Assembly: GCA_045123075.1 (NCBI GenBank)
Contig: JBGVIJ010000016.1
Coordinates: 9,291 to 73,290 of the forward strand
From: JAHHUH01 sp045123075
GTDB taxonomy: Bacteria > Bacillota > Negativicutes > Acidaminococcales > Acidaminococcaceae
Direction: 5' to 3'
Length of the DNA: 64,000 nucleotides
Below, in pieces: positions 49,374 to 57,490 of the stretch. The notes beneath the pieces were generated by a model. The model was not told the origin of the DNA. It worked only from the letters and a program-made list of their open reading frames with translations, and ran no database searches. A program made the position numbers and the translations under genes. The first letter of the stretch is position 1; every line of letters starts with the position of its first letter.

Positions 49374-50600
49374 ATGAGAGAGATTATTAAAAAATATTTA
49401 CAAGACCATTACAACGACTACGTTAAAGATTTGGAAATCTTAACCAATATTGATTCCGGGAACGGCGACCGTGAAGGCACTGAAGCTGCTAATAAATTTG
49501 TTGCTCAACATATGGAAGCAATGGGCGCTACTACTGAATATAGATATAATGACCGTGCTTGCCATTTGATTTCCCGCCTAAAAGGCGAAGGTGAGCTGAC
49601 TGTTCTTTTGGTTGCTCACGTTGATACTGTTTTCAATAAAGGCGAAGCTGCAAAACGTCCTTTCCGCGTTGATGAAAATGGTTTTGCTTGGGGGCCTGGT
49701 GTCGGCGATGATAAAGCTACTGTTATGGAAGTAATCTATGGTTTGAAAGCTCTCCAAGAAGCAGGCTTCAAAAACTTTAAAGAAATCATTTACTATACCA
49801 ATGGTGAAGAAGAAGGCGGGTCTAAAACTGCGGAAGAAATTGTTGCGGAACTGTCCCAACAATCTGACTTCGCTATTATTATGGACGTTGCTCGCCCTAA
49901 CTGGGGTATTGTTACTCAACGCAAGAGCAACGCAAAATATCGCGTAGAAGTTACCGGTATTGGCGGTCACCACGGTAACGCTTCCCAACATTGCGCAAAT
50001 GCAATTCACCAACTGGCGTATACCATTACTGAAATTCACAAACTTGCTAGCCCCATGCCCGGTGCCCCGGAAGATTTCACTGCAGAAGCTTTGAAAGCTC
50101 GTGGCATCGTGGACGCAGGTCAATTTATTCCGCAAAACACTGTGAATGTTGGCGTGATTGGTTCTACTAACGATAAAATTAGCGTAATTCCCGGTGACGC
50201 TTTCTGCGAAGTAAATATTCGTTGCTTCTCCACTGCTGAACAAGTTCGCATTGATGAAGAAATTAAAGCTTTAGCAGATAAAGTTGTAATTGCAGGCACT
50301 AAAGTTAGTATTACCGGTGGTATGGTAACTGGTCCTATGGAAAAAACTTCCCAAGTTCAAAAGATGGTTGATATTTACAAAGCTGTTGTTAAAGAAGAAT
50401 TTGGCGGCGAAGTTAACGAATGGGTTGCAGGTGGTTTGACTGACGGTAACCGTACTGCTAAGTTCATTCCTACTTTAGATGCTCTTGGTGTAGAAAACTA
50501 TGATGAACATACTGACCACGAATCTGTAGATTTGAAGACCGCAGTTCCGCGTACTGCTGCTTTTGCAATTACCCTGGCAGAACTTACCAAAGTTTTCTAA
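49374..50600 (+). CDS. M20-family metallopeptidase/amidohydrolase
   Basis: A 408-residue M20 peptidase. Zinc motifs are VAHVDTVF (about 80-87), GPGVGDDKATVM (about 103-114) and YYTNGEEEGGSK (about 139-150), with a lid/dimerisation domain from about 185 to 300 (GIGGHHGNASQHCANAIHQLA). The C-terminal zinc His lies in YDEHTDHESVDL. Relatives include peptidase T, CPG2-type carboxypeptidase and N-acyl amino-acid hydrolases, so the substrate is open. AAAGGAG precedes the ATG. It is a single-gene unit. Confidence 0.9.
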   Translation: MREIIKKYLQDHYNDYVKDLEILTNIDSGNGDREGTEAANKFVAQHMEAMGATTEYRYNDRACHLISRLKGEGELTVLLVAHVDTVFNKGEAAKRPFRVDENGFAWGPGVGDDKATVMEVIYGLKALQEAGFKNFKEIIYYTNGEEEGGSKTAEEIVAELSQQSDFAIIMDVARPNWGIVTQRKSNAKYRVEVTGIGGHHGNASQHCANAIHQLAYTITEIHKLASPMPGAPEDFTAEALKARGIVDAGQFIPQNTVNVGVIGSTNDKISVIPGDAFCEVNIRCFSTAEQVRIDEEIKALADKVVIAGTKVSITGGMVTGPMEKTSQVQKMVDIYKAVVKEEFGGEVNEWVAGGLTDGNRTAKFIPTLDALGVENYDEHTDHESVDLKTAVPRTAAFAITLAELTKVF

Positions 50601-50623
50601 GAAAAGTATTATAAGTATAATAA

Positions 50624-50658
50624 AAAAGGACATTCCCTAAATTTGGGAATGTCCTTTT
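50624..50658. terminator. Bidirectional terminator
   Basis: AAAAGGACATTCCC and GGGAATGTCCTTTT form a 14-bp stem with a seven-base loop between the convergent M20 gene and panD. Confidence 0.92.
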
Positions 50659-50669
50659 GTTTGTAACTA

Positions 50670-51053
50670 TTAGCCGATTTCACCTGCTAATTCAGTACCG
50701 CGTACTTTAATGGGATGGTTCTTTTCATCTACCATTACAACTTTAGGCACAAAATTTTTAGCTTCTTCTTCGGTCATCATAGAGTAAGCAATGATGATTA
50801 CGGTATCGCCAACTACAACTTTACGAGCTGCTGCACCATTAAGGCAGATAACGCCACTGCCAGGTTCGCCTGCGATTACGTAGGTTTCCAAGCGGTTACC
50901 GTTGTTGTTGTCAACAATTTGTACTCTTTCGCCGGGAAGAATACCGGAAAGTTCTAAAAGTTCGCTGTCTATGGTAATGCTACCCATATATTCTAAATTA
51001 GCTTCAGTAACGGTAGCGCGATGAATCTTGCCATGGAACATATTATAAAGCAT
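50670..51053 (-). CDS. panD: Aspartate 1-decarboxylase
   Basis: A 127-residue pyruvoyl enzyme precursor. It shows FHGKIHRATVTEANLEYMGSITIDSELLE; self-cleavage between G and S of YMGSIT generates the pyruvoyl group. PanD makes beta-alanine for pantothenate. The start shares one base with the panC stop (TAATG), so translation is coupled; AGGAGG-like sequence lies just upstream. Last gene of the operon. Confidence 0.95.
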   Translation of the reverse strand: MLYNMFHGKIHRATVTEANLEYMGSITIDSELLELSGILPGERVQIVDNNNGNRLETYVIAGEPGSGVICLNGAAARKVVVGDTVIIIAYSMMTEEEAKNFVPKVVMVDEKNHPIKVRGTELAGEIG

Positions 51054-51907
51054 TATTTTTCCTCCAAAACTACATTGTCAATTAAGCGGGTTGTGCCAAA
51101 TTTAACGGCAACTGCCAAAAGGTTTTTTCCTTGCAACGGATTGGTAACCGGTTTGAGTTCGGGTAAAGCGTAAATTTCTACATAATCGATATCACTTAAG
51201 GGTTCTGCTTTGATACCGTTAACAACTGCGGAAATAATAGTATCTTTATTACGTTCACCTTGTTGGAAAAGTTTTTGTGCTGCTTTCAAGCTACTATTTA
51301 AAACTAAAGCTGCAGTTCTTTCTTCAGTAGAGAGGTAAGTGTTGCGAGAGCTTTTAGCCAAACCATCTTTTTCACGAACAATGGGCATAATGCGTAATTG
51401 AATGTTAAAGAATAAATCTTTTACCATGCGTTGCAATACTTCTACTTGTTGAGCATCTTTTTGTCCGAAGTAAGCACGATCAGGTTGAGCAAGGTTAAAA
51501 AGTTTGGTGACAACAGTGGTAACTCCGCGGAAATGGATGGGGCGGCTGCGACCACATAAAACTTTGGTGATATCACCGGTTACTTCTACCCAAGTATCGT
51601 CTTCGCTGGGATACATTTCTTTCGGAGAAGGAGCAAAGACAATGTCTGCACCCATTTTCTCTGCGAGGATGCAGTCTGCTTCCAAGGTGCGCGGGTATGC
51701 ATCTAAATCTTCATTAGGAGCAAATTGGGTGGGGTTAACAAAAACGCTGACAATTACACAATCATTTTCTTTATTTGCTGCTGCGATGAGAGAGCCGTGA
51801 CCTTCGTGGAGAGCACCCATAGTGGGAACTAAGCCGATGGTTTCATTTTTAGATTTAATTAAGGCAACTTCTTCACGCAGTTCTGCAACAGTTTTTATAA
51901 GTTTCAT
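51053..51907 (-). CDS. panC: Pantothenate synthetase
   Basis: A 284-residue adenylate-forming ligase with LVPTMGALHEGHGSLI (the HxGH-type signature) at about 25-40, VFVNPTQFAPNEDLDAYPRTLEAD, GRSRPIHFRGVTTVVTKLFN and AYFGQKDAQQ. It condenses pantoate and beta-alanine using ATP. AGAGGA precedes the ATG. It lies between panB and panD. Confidence 0.96.
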   Translation of the reverse strand: MKLIKTVAELREEVALIKSKNETIGLVPTMGALHEGHGSLIAAANKENDCVIVSVFVNPTQFAPNEDLDAYPRTLEADCILAEKMGADIVFAPSPKEMYPSEDDTWVEVTGDITKVLCGRSRPIHFRGVTTVVTKLFNLAQPDRAYFGQKDAQQVEVLQRMVKDLFFNIQLRIMPIVREKDGLAKSSRNTYLSTEERTAALVLNSSLKAAQKLFQQGERNKDTIISAVVNGIKAEPLSDIDYVEIYALPELKPVTNPLQGKNLLAVAVKFGTTRLIDNVVLEEK

Positions 51908-51923
51908 TTTTATCCTCTGATTA

Positions 51924-52763
51924 TTAATACAATTTTTCTAAAACGGTATCGTCTATTTTAAAGGTGTGTTCCGGTGCCGGAAAACTTCTATCTTTTACTT
52001 CATTAATATAGCTTTTAACTGCATTGACAGTGATGGAATGAATATCCGCATATCTTTTTACAAATTTAGGGCAGAAGCCATCACTTACACCCAGTAAATC
52101 GTTACAAACTAAAACTTGTCCGTCGCAACCATTGCCAGCTCCAATACCGATGGTTGCCATGGTTGTAAGTTCTTGGGTAATTTTACTAGCTAATGCTGCA
52201 GGTACACATTCCAATACGCAAGCAAAAGCACCTGCTGCTTCTAAAGCCTTGGCATCATCTATGAGTTTTTTAGCAGCTTCAACATCTTTGCCTTGTACTT
52301 TGAAACCACCCAATTGGTTTACGGATTGAGGTGTTAAACCAATATGAGCAACAACGGGGATGCCTGCTTGGGTTAATTTGTGAACTAGTTCGCAAACTTC
52401 ACTGCCACCTTCAAGTTTTACAGCAGTGCAGCCTGTTTCTTTTAAGAAGCGTGCAGCATTATGCATTCCTTCAACGATGCTTGCTTGATAGCTCATGAAG
52501 GGCATATCACCAACTACTAATGCGTTTTTGTTTCCGCGCATTACTGCTTTGGTATGATGAATCATTTCATCCATCGTTACAGGAACGGTAGAGTTGTAAC
52601 CTAACATTACGTTGCCAACAGAGTCTCCAACCAAAATCATATCAATGCCTGCTTCGTTTACGTTGCGTGCCATTGCATAATCGTAGGCGGTAATCATAGT
52701 AATAGGCTCGCCTCGTTTTTTCATATCTTTGATGGTTGCAATGGTAACTTGTTTTTCTGTCAT
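51924..52763 (-). CDS. panB: Ketopantoate hydroxymethyltransferase
   Basis: A 279-residue TIM-barrel enzyme with MITAYDYAMARNVNEAGIDMILVGDSVGNVMLGY (about 24-57), MPFMSYQ, KLEGG and VAHIGLTPQSVNQLGGF and IGIGAGNGCDGQVLV. It transfers a one-carbon unit from methylene-tetrahydrofolate to ketoisovalerate. GGAGG seven bases upstream fixes the start at 52763. The gene begins two bases before the end of the upstream gene, so the two overlap slightly. Confidence 0.96.
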   Translation of the reverse strand: MTEKQVTIATIKDMKKRGEPITMITAYDYAMARNVNEAGIDMILVGDSVGNVMLGYNSTVPVTMDEMIHHTKAVMRGNKNALVVGDMPFMSYQASIVEGMHNAARFLKETGCTAVKLEGGSEVCELVHKLTQAGIPVVAHIGLTPQSVNQLGGFKVQGKDVEAAKKLIDDAKALEAAGAFACVLECVPAALASKITQELTTMATIGIGAGNGCDGQVLVCNDLLGVSDGFCPKFVKRYADIHSITVNAVKSYINEVKDRSFPAPEHTFKIDDTVLEKLY

Positions 52764-52764
52764 T

Positions 52765-53622
52765 TTATTCCTCCGAATTTTGAACATGTTTCAGCTGCAA
52801 AAGATTATGAAGCTGAATTGCGGTTTGGTCGTCAATAGTTTCGTTGGTCAATGCAAGTTTTGTGGTTGCCAAACATAAGGATTTGTAAATGGAAAGGTAT
52901 TCGTTGGGTAAAGCTTGTAGATGTTTTTCAATTGTGTTGATGTCACCACGAGCAACTGGACCTGTGAGCACATTGCCTGCTTTGCTAGTGGTTTGCAAGT
53001 TGGCAGATGTTCCCTTAAAAAGTGGGAGTAATGCTTGCCAGGCAGATTCTTCACTTCCTGTCCAACGGCTCATCAATTTTTGGGCAAGGGTTTCAACAGT
53101 AACTGCATAGTTTGAGCAAAAGCAAGCTGCTGCGTGATAGGCTGCACGTTCCTTGGCAGGAACATGAAAACTGTTGCCACCTAAAAGCTCAACAATTTCT
53201 TTAGCTTTTCCTTGTGCAGTTTCGTCACCGTCAATTGCCATATAAACGCCTTGCAGTTGAGTTGCTCCACCTGCAAAGCTTTGCAAGGGATGCAGGCTTC
53301 CGCAGTGAGCACCACTTTCCGTCAAGGATTGCAAAGGTTCAAGGCCTAAGCTACCGCTACAGTGCAAAAATATTTTGTCCTCAACATTTTGCGTTAAAAC
53401 AATTGCTTGCGCGATGTCAGCAATTTTTCTGTCGGGAACGGTCAAGAAAATTACTTCGGATTGCACAATAACTTCAGATGTTGTGGTGCAAGAGGTGTGG
53501 AAGCGGTTTGCGAGCATTTGATTTTTTTCAGAAGTTGATGCGGTGATGCCAACTAAATGATTTTGCAGATATTCTGCTAAACAACAGCCTACTTTACCTC
53601 CACCAATGATACCAATTTTCAT
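52765..53622 (-). CDS. panG: Rossmann-fold/DUF2520 protein, probable ketopantoate reductase (PanG-like)
   Basis: A 285-residue reductase. It begins MKIGIIGGGKVGCCLAEYLQN, a clean Rossmann nucleotide-binding start, then SEVIFLTVPDRKIADIAQ, LHCSGSLGLEPLQSL and the DUF2520 helical half (KERAAYHAAACFCSNYAVTVETLAQ). The operon holds panB, panC and panD but no panE or ilvC, and DUF2520 proteins of the PanG type are known to reduce ketopantoate. The role here is inferred from that and the position. GGAAATGTA precedes the ATG at 53622. Confidence 0.8.
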   Translation of the reverse strand: MKIGIIGGGKVGCCLAEYLQNHLVGITASTSEKNQMLANRFHTSCTTTSEVIVQSEVIFLTVPDRKIADIAQAIVLTQNVEDKIFLHCSGSLGLEPLQSLTESGAHCGSLHPLQSFAGGATQLQGVYMAIDGDETAQGKAKEIVELLGGNSFHVPAKERAAYHAAACFCSNYAVTVETLAQKLMSRWTGSEESAWQALLPLFKGTSANLQTTSKAGNVLTGPVARGDINTIEKHLQALPNEYLSIYKSLCLATTKLALTNETIDDQTAIQLHNLLQLKHVQNSEE

Positions 53623-53654
53623 TACATTTCCTTTCTGATTTTGACAGGAACAAT

Positions 53655-53820
53655 AAAAAAGGCGCACTTCGACACGAAATGCGCATAATTATCCCTTATT
53701 GCGTCTCGTCCCGGTCATAACATAGATTGATCCAAGCGATTATTGACTTTAAATCTCTGTGAGTTGCCCTTTGGCAAATCAATATGGCTCGTTGCGATAC
53801 CACTCAACACAAACTCACGG
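53655..53820 (-). ncRNA. Structured leader RNA of the pan operon (unknown class)
   Basis: On the minus strand a 166-base leader runs from the promoter at 53826-53854 to a terminator (GCGCATTTCG 53684-53675 with CGAAGTGCGC 53671-53662, then U6). Its first part forms GTGAGTT (53818-53812)/AACTCAC (53765-53759) enclosing two hairpins (TGG/CCA and TTGCC/GGCAA), a three-way junction. The second part contains ACCGGGACGAGACGC. Leader, junction and terminator are the layout of a riboswitch; I cannot match it to a class I know well, though a Pan-type RNA is possible. Confidence 0.65.
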
Positions 53821-53825
53821 CTAAG

Positions 53826-53854
53826 ATAATATTATAAAGAATTTTGTTTGTCAA
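53826..53854 (-). promoter_or_regulatory. Promoter of the pan leader
   Basis: Minus-strand TTGACA (53854-53849), 17 bases and TATTAT (53831-53826). It would start the transcript near 53819, just ahead of the first stem of the leader RNA. Confidence 0.75.
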
Positions 53855-53906
53855 CTATTTTTGTGATATAATATGTTATTATAATTTTTATACGAGGGAT
53901 GATGAA

Positions 53907-54782
53907 ATGGCAAAAAAATCTAATAAGTATGCTGGTTACCAAGCTGTCGAAGATGTAATGGGCGTTGGCGCTTATATTGGCTTGGGCAGACCTGTTGATT
54001 TGGACGACAATACAACTCGTTTGGCAATTGTTGGTGCGCTGCTTTCCATGGGCGCAGTAACTGCTTGGCAAATGATGGGCAATGTTGATATTTGGGATGC
54101 TGCGTTTACCGGTATGGGTGCAGCTCTTGGCTTTTTGTTCTCTTACATGATTGCGCAAGAACTTGATCCGGATCGCAAATTTGGTGGCATCATCGGTGGC
54201 ATCTTGACTATGGCAGCAGTTGCTTACTTGGGCGAAGGCAACATTATGGTAGTTTTGTGGTTGCTTTTCGTTTTGCGTATGCTCAACAGAACTTCCGGTT
54301 CTCGCCATAAAATTGGCGACAACGTAATTATCATTGGTATTTCCGCTTGGTTAGGTTACCAAGGCTTCTGGTTGTATCCTTTGATTACTGCTTCCGTTTA
54401 TGCTTTGGAAACTCAAATTCCTGGTGGTTACTTCCGTAGCTGGTATTTGGCAGCACTTGCTTTGGGCACTTGCTTCTTTGTAGATTTCAATTTCTTGGTA
54501 AAAAACCTGTCTATGGTTTACGTTTACATTATGTGCGCAACCTTCATTATCTTCCTGCCCGAAATTCGTGCGGCAGTATTTACTGAAGCAAAAGGCGACA
54601 GAAATAATAAACGTATTAATCCCAGACGTTTGCAAGTTGCACAAGGTGTGTTCCTGATGATTGTTATTGCTTTGGGGTATCTCCACGGTGATAGCCAAGC
54701 ACAATCTTTGATTCCTGCGTACATGGCTGCAATCGGTTGCGGTTTGTACCTTGTACCTGCTTTAATGCAAAAGAAAAAATAA
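53907..54782 (+). CDS. Polytopic membrane protein of unknown function
   Basis: A 291-residue protein with about eight hydrophobic segments from residue 40 on (RLAIVGALLSMGAVTAWQMM; AAFTGMGAALGFLFSYMIAQ; GGIIGGILTMAAVAYLG; VVLWLLFVLRML). The N-terminal 35 residues are polar and cytoplasmic. A basic stretch (RNNKRINPRRLQVAQG) lies before the last segments. I do not recognise the family. The ATG at 53907 has GAGGGATGATG upstream. It lies 24 bases before the cyclophilin gene and may be its operon partner. Confidence 0.8.
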   Translation: MAKKSNKYAGYQAVEDVMGVGAYIGLGRPVDLDDNTTRLAIVGALLSMGAVTAWQMMGNVDIWDAAFTGMGAALGFLFSYMIAQELDPDRKFGGIIGGILTMAAVAYLGEGNIMVVLWLLFVLRMLNRTSGSRHKIGDNVIIIGISAWLGYQGFWLYPLITASVYALETQIPGGYFRSWYLAALALGTCFFVDFNFLVKNLSMVYVYIMCATFIIFLPEIRAAVFTEAKGDRNNKRINPRRLQVAQGVFLMIVIALGYLHGDSQAQSLIPAYMAAIGCGLYLVPALMQKKK

Positions 54783-54806
54783 TATAAATAATTGGAGGAT
54801 TTAACA

Positions 54807-55280
54807 ATGGCTGAAAACAGAAAAATTAAATTTACTACCAACAAAGGTGTTTTCGTAGCAGAAATGTTCGAAGACAAAGCTCCCTTGACTGCTGGTAACT
54901 TCATTGAATTGACCGAAAAAGGTTTCTACGATGGTTTGATTTTCCACCGTGTAATCGAAGACTTCATGATTCAAGGTGGCGACCCCACTGGTACTGGTTG
55001 CGGCGGTCCTGGCTACCACATTAAAGACGAATTCGGTGAAGGCTTGAAACATGATGACGAAGGTATCTTCTCTATGGCAAATGCAGGCCCCAACACTGGC
55101 GGTAGCCAATTCTTCATCACCTTGGCTCCGACTCCCTGGCTCAACGGTCACCATGCAATCTTCGGCAAAGTTGTTGAAGGTATGAACGTAGTTCGTTTGA
55201 TTGGTGCAGTTGTTACCGACTTCCGTGACCGTCCGCGCGAAGACGTTGTTATGGAAAAAGTAGAAGTAGTAAAAGAATAA
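54807..55280 (+). CDS. Cyclophilin-type peptidyl-prolyl isomerase
   Basis: A 157-residue cyclophilin: FTTNKGVFVAEMFEDKAPLTAGNFIELTEKGFYDGLIFHRVIEDFMIQGGDP, then MANAGPNTGGSQFFITLAPTPWLNGHHAIFGKVVEGM. The catalytic Arg (FHR) and the GSQFFI segment are present. No signal peptide, so it is cytoplasmic. TTGGAGG before the ATG at 54807 supports that start, five codons inside the longest frame. A strong terminator follows. Confidence 0.95.
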   Translation: MAENRKIKFTTNKGVFVAEMFEDKAPLTAGNFIELTEKGFYDGLIFHRVIEDFMIQGGDPTGTGCGGPGYHIKDEFGEGLKHDDEGIFSMANAGPNTGGSQFFITLAPTPWLNGHHAIFGKVVEGMNVVRLIGAVVTDFRDRPREDVVMEKVEVVKE

Positions 55281-55296
55281 TGTAAGCTTTATTACA

Positions 55297-55328
55297 AAAC
55301 GGTAGGCTAATTTTCTAGCCTACCGTTT
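55297..55328 (+). terminator. Terminator after the cyclophilin gene
   Basis: AAACGGTAGGCTA and TAGCCTACCGTTT form a 13-bp stem with a six-base loop, followed by ATTTTTTG. Confidence 0.92.
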
Positions 55329-55430
55329 ATTTTTTGCAAGAAGTTAGTTAGCCGTTGACAACTCACAAAAATTTTAGTATAGTGTTCTCAAACAGGAACA
55401 ATAAACAAAAGAAGTGCCAAATGAGGGTTT

Positions 55431-56138
55431 ATGGAACTTATTGAAGGATTAACACATTTTAATTTAACTAAACAAGAAGCGACCTTGTACGTTTTGCTTT
55501 TAAAAGAAGGTTATCTTACCGGTTACGAAGCAGCAAAACAAACAGGCATTAGCCGTTCCAATACTTACACTGCTTTAGCAGGCTTAGTTGATAAAGGGGC
55601 AGCTTATGTTTTGGAAGAAGGCAAGGTTACTCGTTACACTCCGGTTCCGCCGGAAGAGTTCTGCAGTAATAAAATTGACAGGCTTAAAGAAATTAAAGAC
55701 AAGGTTTTAAACCAGTTGCCTGCCTTGAAAAATGATGCAGAAGGTTACATTACTATTAAGGGTGAGCTGGAGATTATCAATAAATTAAGAAACACAGTTC
55801 GCCAGGCAGAAGCTCGCATCTATGTTTCTGCTAATAGAAGGGTAATGGAGTTGCTCAGAAATGATCTGATGGATGCACTCGCTCGTGGTTTAAAAGTAGT
55901 AATCATCAGCGACGAGAAGTTTACTTTGCCGGAAGCAATCTGCTACGGTACGGATAAACAAACTGAGCAAATTCGTCTGATTGCCGATTCACAAACTGTA
56001 GTGACCGGTGATTTGGAAGACGAAGAAAATTCGACTTGTTTATATTCCTGTAAGCGCAATCTTGTGGATTTATTCAAAGAGGCGCTTCAAAATGAAATTA
56101 AGTTAATTCAAATACAGAAAGGTGATTACCATGGCTAA
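55431..56138 (+). CDS. TrmB-family transcriptional regulator
   Basis: A 235-residue protein. Residues 1-75 form the TrmB winged helix (LTKQEATLYVLLLKEGYLTGYEAAKQTGISRSNTYTALAGLVDKGAAYVLEEGKVTRYTPV), then a helix (IDRLKEIKDKVLNQLPALKND) and a phospholipase-D-like C-terminal domain without catalytic HKD motifs (ARIYVSANRRVMELLRNDLMDAL). TrmB proteins sense sugars or other metabolites. The coding region overlaps lysA by eight bases, so regulation linked to lysine or the cell wall is possible. Confidence 0.87.
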   Translation: MELIEGLTHFNLTKQEATLYVLLLKEGYLTGYEAAKQTGISRSNTYTALAGLVDKGAAYVLEEGKVTRYTPVPPEEFCSNKIDRLKEIKDKVLNQLPALKNDAEGYITIKGELEIINKLRNTVRQAEARIYVSANRRVMELLRNDLMDALARGLKVVIISDEKFTLPEAICYGTDKQTEQIRLIADSQTVVTGDLEDEENSTCLYSCKRNLVDLFKEALQNEIKLIQIQKGDYHG

Positions 56139-57405
56139 GAAAATTCCCTTTGTTACTAAAGAACAACTTGAAAATATTGCATCTCAATATCCGACACCGT
56201 TCTATCTTTATGATGAAGCTGGCATCCGTAAAACTGCTCGCCTTGTAAATCAAGCATTCAGCTGGAACAAAGGCTTCAAAGAATATTTTGCAGTAAAAGC
56301 AACTCCCAATCCCACTTTGCTCAAAATTTTGCGCGAAGAAGGTTGCGGTGCTGACTGCTCTTCCTACACTGAACTTTTGATGTCCGATGCAGTTGGTTTC
56401 CAAGAAAGTGAGATTATGTTCTCTTCCAACGCAACTCCGGCAGAAGATTTCCAACTGGCTCGCAAACTTAACGTAACTATTAACTTGGACGATATTACTC
56501 ATATTGATTTCTTGGAACAAGTAGCTGATATTCCTGAAACCATCAGTTGCCGTTACAATCCGGGCGGTCAATTTGCAATTGCAAACAACATCATGGATAA
56601 CCCCGGTGATGCAAAATACGGTTTGACTCGTCCGCAAATGACTGAAGCTTATAAAAAATTGCTTGCTAAAGGCGTTAAACATTTTGGTATGCACGCATTC
56701 CTTGCTTCCAACACTGTTACCAACGACTACTATCCTGAATTGGCACGCATTCTCTTCCAAGTTGCAGTAGAACTTAAAGAAGAAACCGGTGCTCACATTG
56801 AATTCATCAACCTTTCCGGCGGTATCGGTATTGCTTACAAACCTGACCAACCGGAAAACGATATTCTGGCAATCGGCGAAGGCGTACGCAAAGTTTATGA
56901 AGAAATCCTCGTGCCTGCAGGTATGGGCGATGTAAAAATCTTCACCGAACTTGGTCGTTACATGCTTGCTCCTCATGGTGCATTGGTTGCAAGAGCAATT
57001 CACGAAAAACATACCCACAAAGAATACATCGGTCTTGATGCTTGCGCAGCCAACTTGATGCGTCCTGCAATTTATGGTTCCTACCATCACATTACCGTTA
57101 TGGGTAAAGAAGATGCTCCCTGCGATCATAAATATGACGTAACTGGCGGTTTGTGCGAAAACAACGACAAATTTGCTATTGACCGTATGCTTCCTGAAAT
57201 TGAAAAAGGCGATTTGATTTTCATCCACGATGCAGGTGCTCACGGTTTCGCAATGGGCTATAACTACAATGGCAAACTTCGCAGTGCAGAAATTCTGCTC
57301 CAAGAAGATGGCGGTACTAGAATGATCAGACGTGCGGAAACTCCGGCGGACTACTTCGCTACTTTTGATTGCTGTGAGTTTGGCAAAGAGCTCTTGGGAA
57401 AATAA
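56131..57405 (+). CDS. lysA: Diaminopimelate decarboxylase
   Basis: A 424-residue fold-type III PLP decarboxylase. The PLP lysine lies in EYFAVKATPNP (about 54-64), then GCGADCSSYTELLMS, NLSGGIGIAYKPDQPENDI (PLP phosphate site) and the ELGRYMLAPHGALVARAIHEK segment. DAP decarboxylase makes lysine. The C-terminal cysteine motif is CGGLCENND-like (TGGLCENNDKFAIDRMLPEIEKGDLIFIHDAGAHG). It overlaps the TrmB gene by eight bases; GGTG upstream is weak, so coupling to TrmB translation is likely. A related carboxynorspermidine decarboxylase is less likely. Confidence 0.87.
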   Translation: MAKKIPFVTKEQLENIASQYPTPFYLYDEAGIRKTARLVNQAFSWNKGFKEYFAVKATPNPTLLKILREEGCGADCSSYTELLMSDAVGFQESEIMFSSNATPAEDFQLARKLNVTINLDDITHIDFLEQVADIPETISCRYNPGGQFAIANNIMDNPGDAKYGLTRPQMTEAYKKLLAKGVKHFGMHAFLASNTVTNDYYPELARILFQVAVELKEETGAHIEFINLSGGIGIAYKPDQPENDILAIGEGVRKVYEEILVPAGMGDVKIFTELGRYMLAPHGALVARAIHEKHTHKEYIGLDACAANLMRPAIYGSYHHITVMGKEDAPCDHKYDVTGGLCENNDKFAIDRMLPEIEKGDLIFIHDAGAHGFAMGYNYNGKLRSAEILLQEDGGTRMIRRAETPADYFATFDCCEFGKELLGK

Positions 57406-57419
57406 TTTAAGAAGATTTA

Positions 57420-57447
57420 AAAGGCTACTCGAAAGAGTAGCCTTTTT
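57420..57447 (+). terminator. Terminator after lysA
   Basis: AAAGGCTACTC and GAGTAGCCTTT pair with a GAAA loop and T-run. The dnaB promoter must lie in the short gap after it. Confidence 0.9.
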
Positions 57448-57490
57448 CATGTTATAATGAGGATACTATTTTAGAAAGAGTTGAATTGTT

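Noticed and set aside
53641..53830. 6S RNA or SRP RNA
   Set aside because: The segment lacks the long rod with central bubble of 6S RNA and the GGAAGGAAGCAG-type loop of SRP RNA. A cis-acting leader fits better because of its promoter, terminator and position.
56098..57450. Long minus-strand frame opposite lysA
   Set aside because: Antisense to a clear PLP decarboxylase; no ribosome site and low-complexity composition. The same applies to the frame at 8086-9078 opposite mnmG.
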